Shown here: positions 23,577-32,645 of the stretch, piece after piece | Position numbering within the stretch: the stretch's first letter is position 1 | Layout of the letters: every line of letters starts with the position of its first letter | Source: Gracilibacillus salinarum | Lineage (GTDB): Bacteria > Bacillota > Bacilli > Bacillales > Amphibacillaceae | Length of the DNA stretch: 64,000 nt | Direction of reading: 5' to 3' | Assembly (NCBI RefSeq): GCF_022919575.1 | Contig: NZ_CP095071.1 | Span: forward strand, 3,544,001 to 3,608,000 | Program-made: the position numbers and the translations under genes | The notes under the pieces: model-generated | The model's database searches: none | The model's input: only the letters and a program-made list of their open reading frames with translations | Told to the model about the DNA's origin: nothing

Positions 23577-24049
23577 ACGATGAAGAAAAAATTCATACCC
23601 TTGTTCAAGAATTACTATTTATGGAGGAAGAGGTAGATGAAACCGCAAAATGTATTATTCATGACCATGTGAATACTTGTGAGGAATGCCGTCATTTACG
23701 CGCAGACATTAAAAAAAACGAAATACCAACTATTGATAACAGTTCGAGTAAGGCCCATATTACGCCTTTGAAAAGTTTAAGAAAATTAAATATAGGGGTA
23801 TTGGTCTTTACGATACTTGTAAGGATTGGTGTTCTTTTGTATATCGTCTATGGAAATTCTTTCGAAACGTATCCTTCTTTATTTGAAGATGTCTTACAAG
23901 CGAGCTTTACGATATTTTATCTTCCGTCTGCCATTTTTCTGTTGTTACTCACGTTTATTTTTTTAAAACCCAAAATCTTTGCGGGCTTTTTAGTGTTTGA
24001 CGTTGGCGTTCTTTTGTTTGGTAGTTATTTTATTTCCTATTTCATATAA
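23573..24049 (+). CDS. Membrane-anchored zinc-finger anti-sigma factor
   Basis: 158 residues. An N-terminal anti-sigma zinc domain has HDHVNTCEEC (HxxxCxxC, about 30-39), which clasps the sigma factor on the cytosolic side. Three hydrophobic helices follow (IGVLVFTILVRIGVLLYIV about 80-98, and two after 115). It overlaps the sigma gene by four bases, the usual coupling. With the sigma factor beheaded, its partner may be gone. The layout recalls the SigY-YxlC operon type, but I cannot assign it to a named pair. Confidence 0.75.
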   Translation: MNDEEKIHTLVQELLFMEEEVDETAKCIIHDHVNTCEECRHLRADIKKNEIPTIDNSSSKAHITPLKSLRKLNIGVLVFTILVRIGVLLYIVYGNSFETYPSLFEDVLQASFTIFYLPSAIFLLLLTFIFLKPKIFAGFLVFDVGVLLFGSYFISYFI

Positions 24050-24062
24050 GGAGGGTACGTAT

Positions 24063-24427
24063 ATGTTGTTCGTTTATATTTTGTTTGGTTTTTTTCTGGG
24101 GTTAAATGTTTTGTTTTACAGTTATCTGAAAATCAATAAAACAAATTTTTTATTTATACCCCGATCATCGTCTTTTTGTTAGCGATCCTTTGTACTGGGT
24201 ATGGGTTACTAAGCACAGATAATGGTTGGGAAGGGATGACCTATGGCATTATTGGTTTTGGTATCGTGCTTGCTTCTATTATAGGTGTGGTATTAATACC
24301 TGTTTTGTACAAATATAATATTGATTCGCTCGATAAAAAGATAAAAAGGTATACGATGATTATTTTAGGTTTATGTTTCATTGTTTGTTTCATACTTTTA
24401 TGGTTTCCCGAGTTAATTAATTATTAA
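24063..24427 (+). pseudogene. Frameshifted membrane protein of the sigma operon
   Basis: ATG 24063 follows AAGGAGGG and reads a membrane protein until KTNFLFIP, then breaks at a run of four C (about 24160-24163) and stops at 24182. The neighbouring frame continues the same protein as IIVFLLAILCTGYGLL to 24427. Restoring five (or two) C would give about 120 residues with four helices. It probably belongs to the ECF operon, like YxlD/YxlE. A sequencing error at the C-run is possible. Confidence 0.65.
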
Positions 24428-24552
24428 GAATTAGTCGTAACAATAATAAACACGATCGTATAAGGGTTATTTGTATACGATTTGTAATGAAGAAAGGAAA
24501 AAGAAAATAGTAAAACTTGTAGAACAGCTAAATATTTTAAGGAGTGATTAAT

Positions 24553-24837
24553 TTGAAAAAGTTCTCTTGGTTAAGCTACTGGTCATTAATTTTAAGTATA
24601 TTTTCAATGCCGTTTTTATTTGCATTGATGTATGGAATAATAAGAATCCATCCTTATTTCGGTTATTTTCTTGTTTCATTGTCCATCATTCTATCCTTGA
24701 TTTTTGGTTTTATAGCTATTTCTAAAAATACGGAAAGAAATTCCCTTGCGACTTTAGCAATAATAATCTCAATAGGAAGTGGAGCATTTTTCATTTTTGC
24801 CTTATTAATGTCCCAAATGAGTGGTCCAACAGGATGA
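24553..24837 (+). CDS. Small three-helix membrane protein, paralogue 1
   Basis: 94 residues from TTG 24553, preceded by AAGGAGTGATT; an in-frame GTG at 24544 sits inside that site. Three hydrophobic segments are seen (about 6-28, 36-55, 68-86) and the end reads IGSGAFFIFALLMSQMSGPTG. The protein at 28933-29202 shares the architecture and the ending VGSGSFMLL...SQMGQPS, so the two are paralogues. Each lies next to a phospholipase-like gene; here the two genes converge. A role as immunity protein is a guess from context. Confidence 0.7.
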   Translation: MKKFSWLSYWSLILSIFSMPFLFALMYGIIRIHPYFGYFLVSLSIILSLIFGFIAISKNTERNSLATLAIIISIGSGAFFIFALLMSQMSGPTG

Positions 24838-25039
24838 TTTTCCATATTGTTCAGGATAAACTTTTCAACTAAGTGGCAGTTATTCACAGTATAATTCTTG
24901 AGCAATGTAAGCATTTTTGTCAGATAGAAATGCATTGTTAGTGATTCTTATTTTAATAATGAATGAGATGAGGCGGTAGAAACTAAAAGACCAGAAAGTC
25001 CAAGCTTTCTGGTCTAAATTAATGAATCAAGTTATTTTT

Positions 25040-25777
25040 TTAAAAGTAACAACCATCCGATGTGGCTCTAACCCTAATCCCAATCCCCATTGTTGTATCA
25101 CCCGGACAAGAATGATTTCCTAAACAATTGAGAAGGTCTTCATGACAAGGACAAGGATCAGAATTGCTCAACAGACAATTATCATGATCATAGCAACAAT
25201 AATCACAGTTATTTACAGGTCTTTCCCCTCCTGCACTTTGAAGAACACCGCAATATGCACCGCAATAGTTATAGGTAATTCCTGAGAATAAGCAACAAGG
25301 TTCTATACCAGATGGAGGGTTCTCAAGAAAGCAAGCTGCTGCTGCATTACCGTCATCTTGTGCTTCTATATCTCCATCAGTACGGTTGGCATCTGTGAAT
25401 TCAGCAATATCGTTTGGTTTACCATAACCTTCTTTTTGTAATTCTCGAAAAGTTAGCTCATTATTTATATGTTTTTCATGATTATATAGATCAATTTTAG
25501 AGTCATATTCCCATAACTTTTCGGTGAATTCCAGAGTATTATTATTATGATCTTTGGTTTCTGCTACTAGCAACTGTAATTTCTTATTAACATAGTAATA
25601 TGTTGTTACTAATCTGAAGTATAGCTCTCCTTCTACAAAGAACTCGGAAACTGCAGTTGTAGGTGATGGTTTACTACCCTCACCAATTTTTCCTTTAACT
25701 AGGTCACTTTGTCTCAGATCTCCTACCACATTCTCAGCTTGTTCCAAAGTTACAAATCTACTTTTTACTGTATCCAT
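25040..25777 (-). CDS. Phospholipase A2-like protein, paralogue 1
   Basis: 245 residues. The C-terminal part is Cys-rich and carries CCYDHDNC (about 194-201), the secretory PLA2 active-site pattern CCxxHDxC. It is preceded by NYCGAYCG...SAGG (about 170-184), resembling the PLA2 calcium loop. PCPCHEDLLNCL follows. The N-terminal 150 residues match the paralogue at 29322-30069 (shared EKLWEY...EGYGKPN / EGYTKPN) but no domain I know. There is no signal peptide. AAGGAGGAG precedes ATG 25777. It may hydrolyse phospholipids as a toxin or effector; the fold call rests on the motif alone. Confidence 0.6.
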   Translation of the reverse strand: MDTVKSRFVTLEQAENVVGDLRQSDLVKGKIGEGSKPSPTTAVSEFFVEGELYFRLVTTYYYVNKKLQLLVAETKDHNNNTLEFTEKLWEYDSKIDLYNHEKHINNELTFRELQKEGYGKPNDIAEFTDANRTDGDIEAQDDGNAAAACFLENPPSGIEPCCLFSGITYNYCGAYCGVLQSAGGERPVNNCDYCCYDHDNCLLSNSDPCPCHEDLLNCLGNHSCPGDTTMGIGIRVRATSDGCYF

Positions 25778-25810
25778 TAATACTCCTCCTTAGTGATGTA
25801 AACTTTTTTC

Positions 25811-25826
25811 ATTGCTGGCCAGCAAT
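25811..25826. promoter_or_regulatory. 16-bp perfect palindrome upstream of PLA2-like gene 1
   Basis: ATTGCTGGCCAGCAAT lies 34 bases before the gene start on the minus strand, a likely operator position. The rest of 25827-26107 holds no gene; a plus-strand TGGTATAATG (-10 at 25953-25958) could be the recombinase promoter. Confidence 0.4.
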
Positions 25827-26107
25827 TCGTCCACAATATAGAAAAGAAGCCATAACTATAAAAATAACAAACCTTTTCAGAGATTCTTGCTATTTTGTTA
25901 TGAATATAGTTGCGCGCAAGCTTTATTTAAAATTTCACGCATCCAAAAGTGGTATAATGATTACAGAAAATAAAACATGCTTTACTATCCAATAATTAAC
26001 AATGGTATAAAATGCCAATAGATGGATGTTCTATTATTGGTAATAAAATACAAAATTCACACTTAACAAAACATGAAAATAAAAACCAAAAAGCGAGGTG
26101 ACAAAAA

Positions 26108-26998
26108 ATGGCAGATGTTTTACCTGTGAATCATTTCCGTAATCGAAAGCGATATACAGAGCGAGAAAATTTTATCCAGGAGCGATCCAGGAAAATAAGC
26201 ACCGGTTATCAAAGTGACATTGTCTAATATCAGAATTATTGTACGAGAACCTCTCAAGAAGAAGGTCTGGAATCGATGCTTGATTATTTGTATCAATCGG
26301 TCGTGGATCAGCGCGTGAAAAAGAACACCTGGGAGAAACGCTTGTCCGCACTCAAGCGATACCTGACCGTTCAGCAGGACATTGATTTCGCGTCAGAACA
26401 AAAGATTTTGCGCGATGTTTCTTATATTCGTAGTTTGTATGACGACATCGAAAATAAAGACTTAACGCGTATTAAAGGCAAACAACGGGTAGAGCAGGAG
26501 GGCTTGCTGCAGTTTATCCATACCTTACCCGTCCGAGAAAAAGCCATTTGCCTGGTCAATCTCGTGACGGCCAGCAGGCCAAGCGAAATGGTTGCGATGA
26601 AGTTGCAAGATTTTGACTTAGAGGGAAATGCAGTGGCGATTTATATTCAAAAGCAAAAGAACTGGTTTGAAAAACGATTGAACCCGATCACGGTGAAAGC
26701 CGTCAAAGATTATCAAGCGGCATACCGTTTAAAAGGCGACGATTATTTGGTAGGGCGCGTCTATAAAAACGGAAAATACGAAAGCACGCAGGTCTCTACG
26801 GAAGCGTACCGGAAGTTCTTGCACCGTACGATTGGGCTTACGGCGTATAATTTAAGAAAAACCCAGGTGTCGTCGATGCATGAAAAAAGGGCTGACTTGC
26901 TCACGATCACGAAGCAAACGGGGCACAGTTCCACACAAACACTTGCGGAACATTATTTAAACGTGTCCGATAAAACCGTAGATAAATTTTTGTGAGAC
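26108..26998 (+). pseudogene. Tyrosine recombinase with an in-frame stop
   Basis: ATG 26108 has GAGGTGAC upstream and reads MADVLPVNHFRNRKRYTERE to a TAA at 26225-26227. The same frame then continues without a break (YQNYCTRTSQEEG, then the open frame from 26276 to 26995/26998). The total would be about 295 residues, the length of a full tyrosine recombinase. Catalytic residues are visible: Arg in TASRPSEMVAMKL, Lys in IQKQKNW, RxxQ-type NLRKTQVSSMHEK, and GHSSTQTLAEHYL with the Tyr. The stop at codon 40 probably inactivates it, unless a later start at 26276 gives a shorter protein. Confidence 0.75.
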
Positions 26999-27049
26999 GA
27001 GTTTCTACTATTATATATACTTATAAATCTAACATAAATAATATTAAAA

Positions 27050-27462
27050 TATACGAGGAAGAAGATACCGCGGCGGATGTCGAGGAGCCGGCACCAGAAG
27101 AAGCAGGTGGCGCAACGAATTTTGAAGGTATTATTTCTTATGCTGACATAGAAACTCAGATCCCTTCATCGTATCAGTATATGTACACGATAAATGGCAA
27201 TGAGGTAGTAGATACGTTTGAAAATGTCAATCCTTACGAAGTCAATGAGTCACTAGGTTTAACAGGTAGTGAGGATGTTTCTAATTCAGATTCATCTAGT
27301 TCCGATGAAGAAGGCGACGTTTCCAGTGTGGATGCTAATGGCAATGGACAAGTAACGATACAAGAAGCAAGAGATGCGGGTTTCAGTATGCCGATCCAGG
27401 ACGACCACTGGCTTTATAAATATATGGACGATCGAGATGGTGATGGAATGGTAGGAGAGTAA
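27050..27462 (+). pseudogene. C-terminal piece of a secreted calcium-binding (Excalibur-like) protein
   Basis: The open frame starts at a GTG directly behind the recombinase, but recognisable sequence begins near 27050 (EEEDTAADVEEPAPEE). It includes an acidic Ser/Asp linker and an EF-hand-like DANGNGQVTIQEARDAG (about 115-131). It ends DDRDGDGMVGE, like an Excalibur motif with the usual Cys replaced. Such tails occur on secreted nucleases and hydrolases. The catalytic front part is absent, so I treat it as 5'-truncated. Confidence 0.55.
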
Positions 27463-27608
27463 TTCTCTTAAAAGTTGAAACAGCACACATAAAGAACTAT
27501 TCTCACATATTTACTGTCACTACAGAATAAATCTGTTTATCTGTATTGGTGAGACTAAAGATTTCATATTGGTCCTTGATTCGAGTAACCATTCGCAAAC
27601 CATAAAAT

Positions 27609-27655
27609 GGATCGGTTACACTTAATTAACTTGTCCAATTAAGTGCGACCGATCC
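27609..27655. repeat. Long inverted repeat
   Basis: Nineteen-base arms at 27609-27627 and 27637-27655 match in 17 positions (GGATCGGT..CACTTAATT and its complement) around a 9-base loop. No T-run follows, so it may be an element end or a bidirectional stop. Confidence 0.5.
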
Positions 27656-27730
27656 TAACTCCCATTTAATTTATTGGTTGAAAATCTATTATTAAGAGAT
27701 TTGGTTTAACTTAAATCAACTTTTTTGTTT

Positions 27731-28179
27731 TTATTCTGTTGCGACAGTAAAATAACCACTACTTGATCCCAAAACACCATTATAGGTGTAACGCATAAAA
27801 ATTCTATATTCCCTTCCCGGAAGTGAAAAAAAAGAATGTTTGTTGACAGATGCGGAGTCTTTAACCTCACCTGCAGTAAAGTAATGTTCCCATTGTCCAT
27901 TAATTCTATGTTGAACGCCCCATACTGCAGGAAAGTCATGATTGGACGTTTTAACTCTCATAACCATATCTGTATAGTTTGCTTCTACACGATCGCTATA
28001 AATTACTTTATCGCTAGAAACAGATTCTAAATCATAACCCCTAAGTAAGATTCTGCGTTGCCTAGATGTTCTGCTGCTTCAGTAACAGTGTTAAAGGATA
28101 ATAGAATAAGCAGACTAAAACCTATTGCCGTTACAAGTTTTGTGAATGAAGAGTTTGCTAAATAAGATTTTACTAACAT
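27731..28179 (-). pseudogene. Small secreted protein, frameshifted
   Basis: ATG 28179 follows GGAGGAA and encodes a clear signal peptide (LVTAIGFSLLILLSFNTVTEA, split here for length as LVTAIGFSLLI and LLSFNTVTEA). The frame breaks shortly after EAAEH near 28070. The other frame carries on as ILLRGYDLESVSSDKVIYS and ends GSSSGYFTVATE at 27731. Repaired, it would be a secreted protein of about 150 residues with a mature part rich in beta-strand and aromatic residues (WGVQHRINGQWEHYF). No family is recognised. Confidence 0.6.
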
Positions 28180-28369
28180 TGATATTCCTCCTTATTATTT
28201 TTAAATGTTATAGACTAGTTTGTTCTCGGTTGAAACGATAATTTCCCTCCTTTATATGGTCTTCAGTTTATAAAGAAGAAAAAACGGGAGAAAATACAAC
28301 TCTTATTTAAAATATATAAATTTTAATGTTCTCATAAATTTCGAGTGGCTTTTTTCAAAATAATAAAAA

Positions 28370-28460
28370 GAGGCTCTATAAGTGATGGGAGCGGATTCAT
28401 ACAGTCCATTGAAACGAATGAATTTATGATGGAAATAGATAAGCTATGGGATTTCGCATA
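28370..28460 (+). pseudogene. Short C-terminal coding remnant
   Basis: One frame reads SDGSGFIQSIETNEFMMEID then KLWDFA and a stop. It looks like the tail of a lost gene. The rest of 28180-28932 shows no supported gene. Confidence 0.25.
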
Positions 28461-28932
28461 AAGATTTATCTTAAAGTACCGTCCAATCTTTATAGATATA
28501 ATTATTTGTCATTTTTGTTAACTGTATATTTCATTATTGGTGACTTCTTTTTGATATAATTCAAAGGAGTTGGAGTTGGATGGTTATTTTTCTAGTTAAT
28601 CTATGTTGGCGTACTTCAAATATACTATGGTAATTATTATGCTTAATAAGAGTAGCAAATAGAGGTTAGACAAAAAGGTTATATATTTATCATTTGTGTC
28701 TTGGAATGAACAAGCAGACAATATAATACATGTATGATTATCTCTTATTGGGGGGGATTGTTACTATCCTATAAGTAAATAAAGTAATTTTTACGGATTG
28801 GTGATTAATATGAGGAACAAAAGGAGATTTGTGTGCGCGGTTAGTGATAGCGCTACGCTTAAAAAAAAACAAGTTAATTCAAAAAAATGAGGATGTCACG
28901 CCCACTTCAAATCAATGTAACCTAAAACAACT

Positions 28933-29202
28933 CTATGAAGGTTGCCCCATTTGAGAAACGGTTATTATTAATAACATGAATGATCCACTTCCTACACTTA
29001 CTATCAAGGAAATAATGGGTAAGAGATTCTTCTCATTTTTCTTTATTAAGCACAAAACAGCTAAGATTAAAGCAACTATTAAAGGAGAAAATAATTCAAT
29101 CTCGGAAAAGTTACTACCTCCGAGCATTGCTGTGAAAATGAATATTGGTACAATGCTAAAAATGAGAGATAACCAACTCAATAAAGTGGTTTTTTTCTCC
29201 AT
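28933..29202 (-). CDS. Small three-helix membrane protein, paralogue 2
   Basis: 89 residues with three hydrophobic segments (LLSWLSLIFSIVPIFIFTA, IVALILAVLCLI, IISLIVSVGSGSFMLLIITV). The ending VSQMGQPS matches MSQMSGPTG of the protein at 24553-24837. AGGAGG lies before ATG 29202. It is downstream of and on the same strand as the second PLA2-like gene, 120 bases away, whereas copy 1 is convergent with its partner. Function unknown; immunity or chaperone for the neighbour is possible. Confidence 0.7.
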   Translation of the reverse strand: MEKKTTLLSWLSLIFSIVPIFIFTAMLGGSNFSEIELFSPLIVALILAVLCLIKKNEKNLLPIISLIVSVGSGSFMLLIITVSQMGQPS

Positions 29203-29321
29203 TTACAAACCTCCTAACAGAAATTTACTCGACATCTTGGATTTTACTATAATATTCAAAATATGTAAATGAAAAGTGCCACTTTAAAGAAAGTGGCACT
29301 TAGTAATCATTAATATTCTTG

Positions 29322-30069
29322 TTATAATGGAATATCACAATCATCTCGAACGTTAGCCTGATATCTAATACCTAATCCCATTATAGTATCTCCTGGTACA
29401 GAATATCTTCCGTAACAGTTTAAAAGATCTTCATGGCAGGGGCAAGGATTGTTGTTATATCTTAGGCAATCATCGTGTTCTTCGCAGCATCCATCAACTG
29501 AATTAATATGGCTTCCTCCCCCCGCAGATTCGATCTCCACAGTATTTACCGCAGTGGTTGTATTCAGTAGATCCAAATTTACAGCAACTTCCAGAAGCTG
29601 TACATGAGTGTAAGTCTTCAATGCCTGAGGTTTGTACAGAATCTTTTTCATTATTATTAATCCCTTTAAGTTCTGGGAGTTCATTGGGTTTTGTATAGCC
29701 TTCCTCTATCATAGTAGTATAAACGATTCTTCCATTCACAAGTTTTTTGTGTAAAAATTGATTTGCTTCTTCTTTATATTCCCAAAGCTTTTCGATTAAT
29801 TGAGTTCCACCTTTTTTATTCCTTAGCTCTTCTAGTAAGACTTGCAAGTTCTCTCCATAATACAAATATTTAATAGTTAATTGATCAAATTGTTCGCCAT
29901 TATCATCTTTAGTTGTAATAATTGCCATCTTGGTATTGTGTATGTGTGTTTCTTTTGCTATATTAATACCTCGTTCAACTTCTATTTCCCTTAATATTTT
30001 ACTGTTTTTAAACACCTCCTTATAATCATCATATTCTGACTGTTTTAGTAATTGGCTTTCTTGAATCAT
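29322..30069 (-). pseudogene. Phospholipase A2-like protein, paralogue 2, frameshifted
   Basis: Translation from ATG 30069 (AAAGGAGG upstream) runs to STEYNHCGKYCG and then enters a wrong frame, stopping at 29503. The homologous continuation (ESAGGGSHINSVDG, then CCEEHDDC, PCPCHEDLLNCYG) is in the next frame and ends at 29322. Comparison with paralogue 1 places the break near 29540; loss of two bases or gain of one would explain it. The N-terminal half is intact. The PLA2-type CCxxHDxC motif is therefore conserved in sequence but out of frame. Confidence 0.65.
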
Positions 30070-30312
30070 ATTTTTCCTCCTTTTAAATTTTATGACGAAA
30101 ATTTAAAACGATTTTTAATTTTGCGGATCTTGTACTCCCCTTCTGATTCATCGCTTTCCTTTCTCGTCTCACTTAATAAAGAAAGAAAGAAAAAAGGGAA
30201 AAGTAACAACCTTTATTACCAATTAGTATTTTTGTGCATTTTAATCAAGGTTGAACGTATTTTCTTCGTTTAATTATAGGCTGAAAATTAAAGTATTAAC
30301 CCAAAACAACAT

Positions 30313-30378
30313 AACATTATAATGTTTTCATTTACTATCAAAATTTTATGTGGTACCATAACATTATAACGTTATAAT
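30313..30378. promoter_or_regulatory. Two palindromes, probable GntR operators
   Basis: AACATTATAATGTT (30313-30326) and ATTATAACGTTATAAT (30363-30378) are perfect palindromes sharing ATAACATTATAA. They precede the dga-like operon by 90-150 bases. The GntR regulator at the end of that operon is the natural candidate to bind them. Confidence 0.55.
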
Positions 30379-30465
30379 TGATTTTGAGTTTTTTAATAAT
30401 CACCCAATGGAAATTTAGAAACTTTTCAAAGCACATTCAAATAGGATTTGGGAAAGGTGAAGGCA

Positions 30466-31563
30466 ATGAATGAACGGTATGTGTTACGCAATGTAAAGCG
30501 TGTGAGTGGAGAAATGGTCGATATTGTGATCAAAGGAGGGAAAATTGCAGAAATAACCGAGGCAGGAAATGGTGAAGGAACTATAATAGAATGTTCAGGT
30601 GCTTATGTATCCAGTGGCTGGATCGACTTGCACGTTCATGCATTTCCTGAATTTGATCCGTATGGTGATGAAGCTGATGAAATAGGAGTCAAGCAAGGTG
30701 TGACAACAATCGTCGATGCTGGAAGCTGCGGAGCGGATCGTTTTGCAGAGCTTGTTGAAAGTAGAGATCGGTCAAAAACAAACCTGTACGCATTTTTGAA
30801 TGTGTCTAAAATTGGCTTGGAAAGAGTGGATGAATTATCTAAATTAGAATGGCTAGAAAAAGACAAGGCTGTCCAAACAGTGAATAAATATCATGACGTC
30901 ATTGTTGGATTAAAGGTGCGAATGAGTAAAAGCGTCGTTGGTGACAATGGGATTAAGCCGTTACGAGTTGCGAGAGAAATTGCTAAGCAAACTTCTCTTC
31001 CGTTAATGGTACACATTGGATCTGGACCACCTAATGTCGAAGAAGTTATACCTCTGTTAGAGAAAAGAGATGTTATTACACATTATCTTAATGGAAAAGA
31101 GAATAACCTTTTTGATAGGGATGGTAAGCCACTTCAAGTGTTAATAGACGCTATTGAACGTGGTGTCCATTTAGATGTTGGCCATGGTACTTCAAGCTAT
31201 TCATTTAAAGTAGCAGAAGATGCGAAAAAATATAATATTAGGTTTGATACCATCAGCACAGATATATACCGTGGAAATCGGATAAACGGGCCAGTTTATA
31301 GTATGGGGAATGTGCTTTCAAAATTCCTCCATTTGGGATATTCATTGGAGAACGTTATTGCCTCAGTTACAACACATGCAGCGAAATGGCTTGATAAACC
31401 GGAGCTTGGTCGAATAAAAACGGATGATCTTGCCAACTTAACGATTTTTGACGTTAAACATGGTAGAGTGACACTCGAAGACTCCGTTGGGTACAGGTGT
31501 GTAGCCGATAGAAAAATAGAAGCAAAAGGAGTGGTAGTTAATGGGGAGTACATTGAATGCTAG
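30466..31563 (+). CDS. Amidohydrolase/deacetylase family metalloenzyme (EF_0837-like)
   Basis: 365 residues. The metal site is seen in GWIDLHVHAFPEFDP (HxH, about 48-62), a Lys that can be carboxylated in VGLKVRMSKS (about 148), MVHIGSGPP, THYLNGKEN and DVGHGTSSYSF. I chose ATG 30466 because GGGAAAGGTGAAGG is just upstream; TTG 30448 precedes that site. The family is found beside DgaE and DgaF genes and probably removes an acyl group or opens an amide on an amino-sugar acid. The substrate is inferred from neighbours only. Its stop overlaps the next gene. Confidence 0.85.
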   Translation: MNERYVLRNVKRVSGEMVDIVIKGGKIAEITEAGNGEGTIIECSGAYVSSGWIDLHVHAFPEFDPYGDEADEIGVKQGVTTIVDAGSCGADRFAELVESRDRSKTNLYAFLNVSKIGLERVDELSKLEWLEKDKAVQTVNKYHDVIVGLKVRMSKSVVGDNGIKPLRVAREIAKQTSLPLMVHIGSGPPNVEEVIPLLEKRDVITHYLNGKENNLFDRDGKPLQVLIDAIERGVHLDVGHGTSSYSFKVAEDAKKYNIRFDTISTDIYRGNRINGPVYSMGNVLSKFLHLGYSLENVIASVTTHAAKWLDKPELGRIKTDDLANLTIFDVKHGRVTLEDSVGYRCVADRKIEAKGVVVNGEYIEC

Positions 31564-32644
31564 ATATGGACTTAAACGCGTCATTAATGCTAGTGGGCGT
31601 ATGAGCATCCTTGGGGTATCAGCTCCAACTGACACCGTTATGGATGCGATGAAACAGGGGGGCCAAAATTATGTAGAAATTGCTGATTTGGTAGATAAAT
31701 CAGGAGATTATGTTGCACGTTTACTAGGTTCGGAGGCAGCGGTGATTGTCAATTCGGCTTCAAGCGGTATTGCGCTATCGGTTGCGGCACTAGTAACACA
31801 AGGAAATCAGCGTAAAAGTGAACGTCTGCATCAAGAAGATATCGCAAAGAATGAAATTATCATGCTAAAAGGTCACAACGTCCAATATGGGGCACCTGTT
31901 GAAACAATGATCTATCTAGGTGGTGGAAACCTGGTTGAAGCAGGGTATGCCAATGAAGGCAAAGCACATCATATCGAAGATGCTATTAGTGAAAATACAG
32001 CAGCAATTTTTTATGTGAAATCACATCATGCCGTTCAAAAAAATATGATCTCTGTAGAAGAAGCTTGGGAGGTTGCACAACGTAATGGTGTTCCGCTAAT
32101 TGTTGATGCTGCAGCAGAAGAAGACATTCAAAAGTATGTGAATTACTCAGATCTTGCCATCTATAGTGGTTCAAAGGCAATTGAGGGGCCCACGTCCGGT
32201 ATCGTAGGGGGAAAACGAAAGTATATTGAATGGGTCAAAGTACAATTCCATTGTATTGGGAGAAGTATGAAGGTTGGAAAAGAAACGACTTTTGGATTAC
32301 TTCAAGCACTTGACGAATATGGAGCCAAAGAGAATAACAGTGAAGACCAAAAAGCAACACTAGATGCGTTATTGCATTTAAATGAACGGAATGGTATTCA
32401 TATCAAAATTGTTCAGGATGAGGCTGGACGAGCAATCTTCCGGGCGCGTATTCAAATCGATCCAATAGAAGCTGGAACAACAGCTCAAGATGTTGTGACA
32501 GCCCTGCGCGAGGGGGAAGTTGCCATATACACACGTGATTATGGTGTAAGGCAAGGCTATTTCGATATCGACCCGCGACCTTTGCAGCGTGATGATATTC
32601 ATGTCATTGCAACAAGAATTCAAGAAATAGTAGGAGAAGAATAA
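31541..32644 (+). CDS. dgaE: DgaE-family PLP-dependent ammonia-lyase
   Basis: 367 residues with the SelA-like type I PLP fold. The probable PLP lysine is K212 in YSGSKAIEGPTSG, with VDAAAEED upstream. DgaE of Salmonella removes ammonia from D-glucosaminate-6-phosphate to give 2-keto-3-deoxy-6-phosphogluconate. Here a sugar-acid kinase and no PTS are present, so the true substrate may be unphosphorylated. It overlaps the amidohydrolase by 23 bases and the aldolase follows after one base. Confidence 0.82.
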   Translation: MGSTLNARYGLKRVINASGRMSILGVSAPTDTVMDAMKQGGQNYVEIADLVDKSGDYVARLLGSEAAVIVNSASSGIALSVAALVTQGNQRKSERLHQEDIAKNEIIMLKGHNVQYGAPVETMIYLGGGNLVEAGYANEGKAHHIEDAISENTAAIFYVKSHHAVQKNMISVEEAWEVAQRNGVPLIVDAAAEEDIQKYVNYSDLAIYSGSKAIEGPTSGIVGGKRKYIEWVKVQFHCIGRSMKVGKETTFGLLQALDEYGAKENNSEDQKATLDALLHLNERNGIHIKIVQDEAGRAIFRARIQIDPIEAGTTAQDVVTALREGEVAIYTRDYGVRQGYFDIDPRPLQRDDIHVIATRIQEIVGEE

Positions 32645-32645
32645 T

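Noticed and set aside
30052..30273. 73-residue plus-strand frame
   Set aside because: It starts inside the opposite-strand PLA2-like gene and has no coding features.
21714..30300. A complete prophage or integrative element
   Set aside because: No structural, replication, terminase or conjugation genes are present; only recombinase remnants and accessory genes, and I found no convincing direct-repeat attachment sites.
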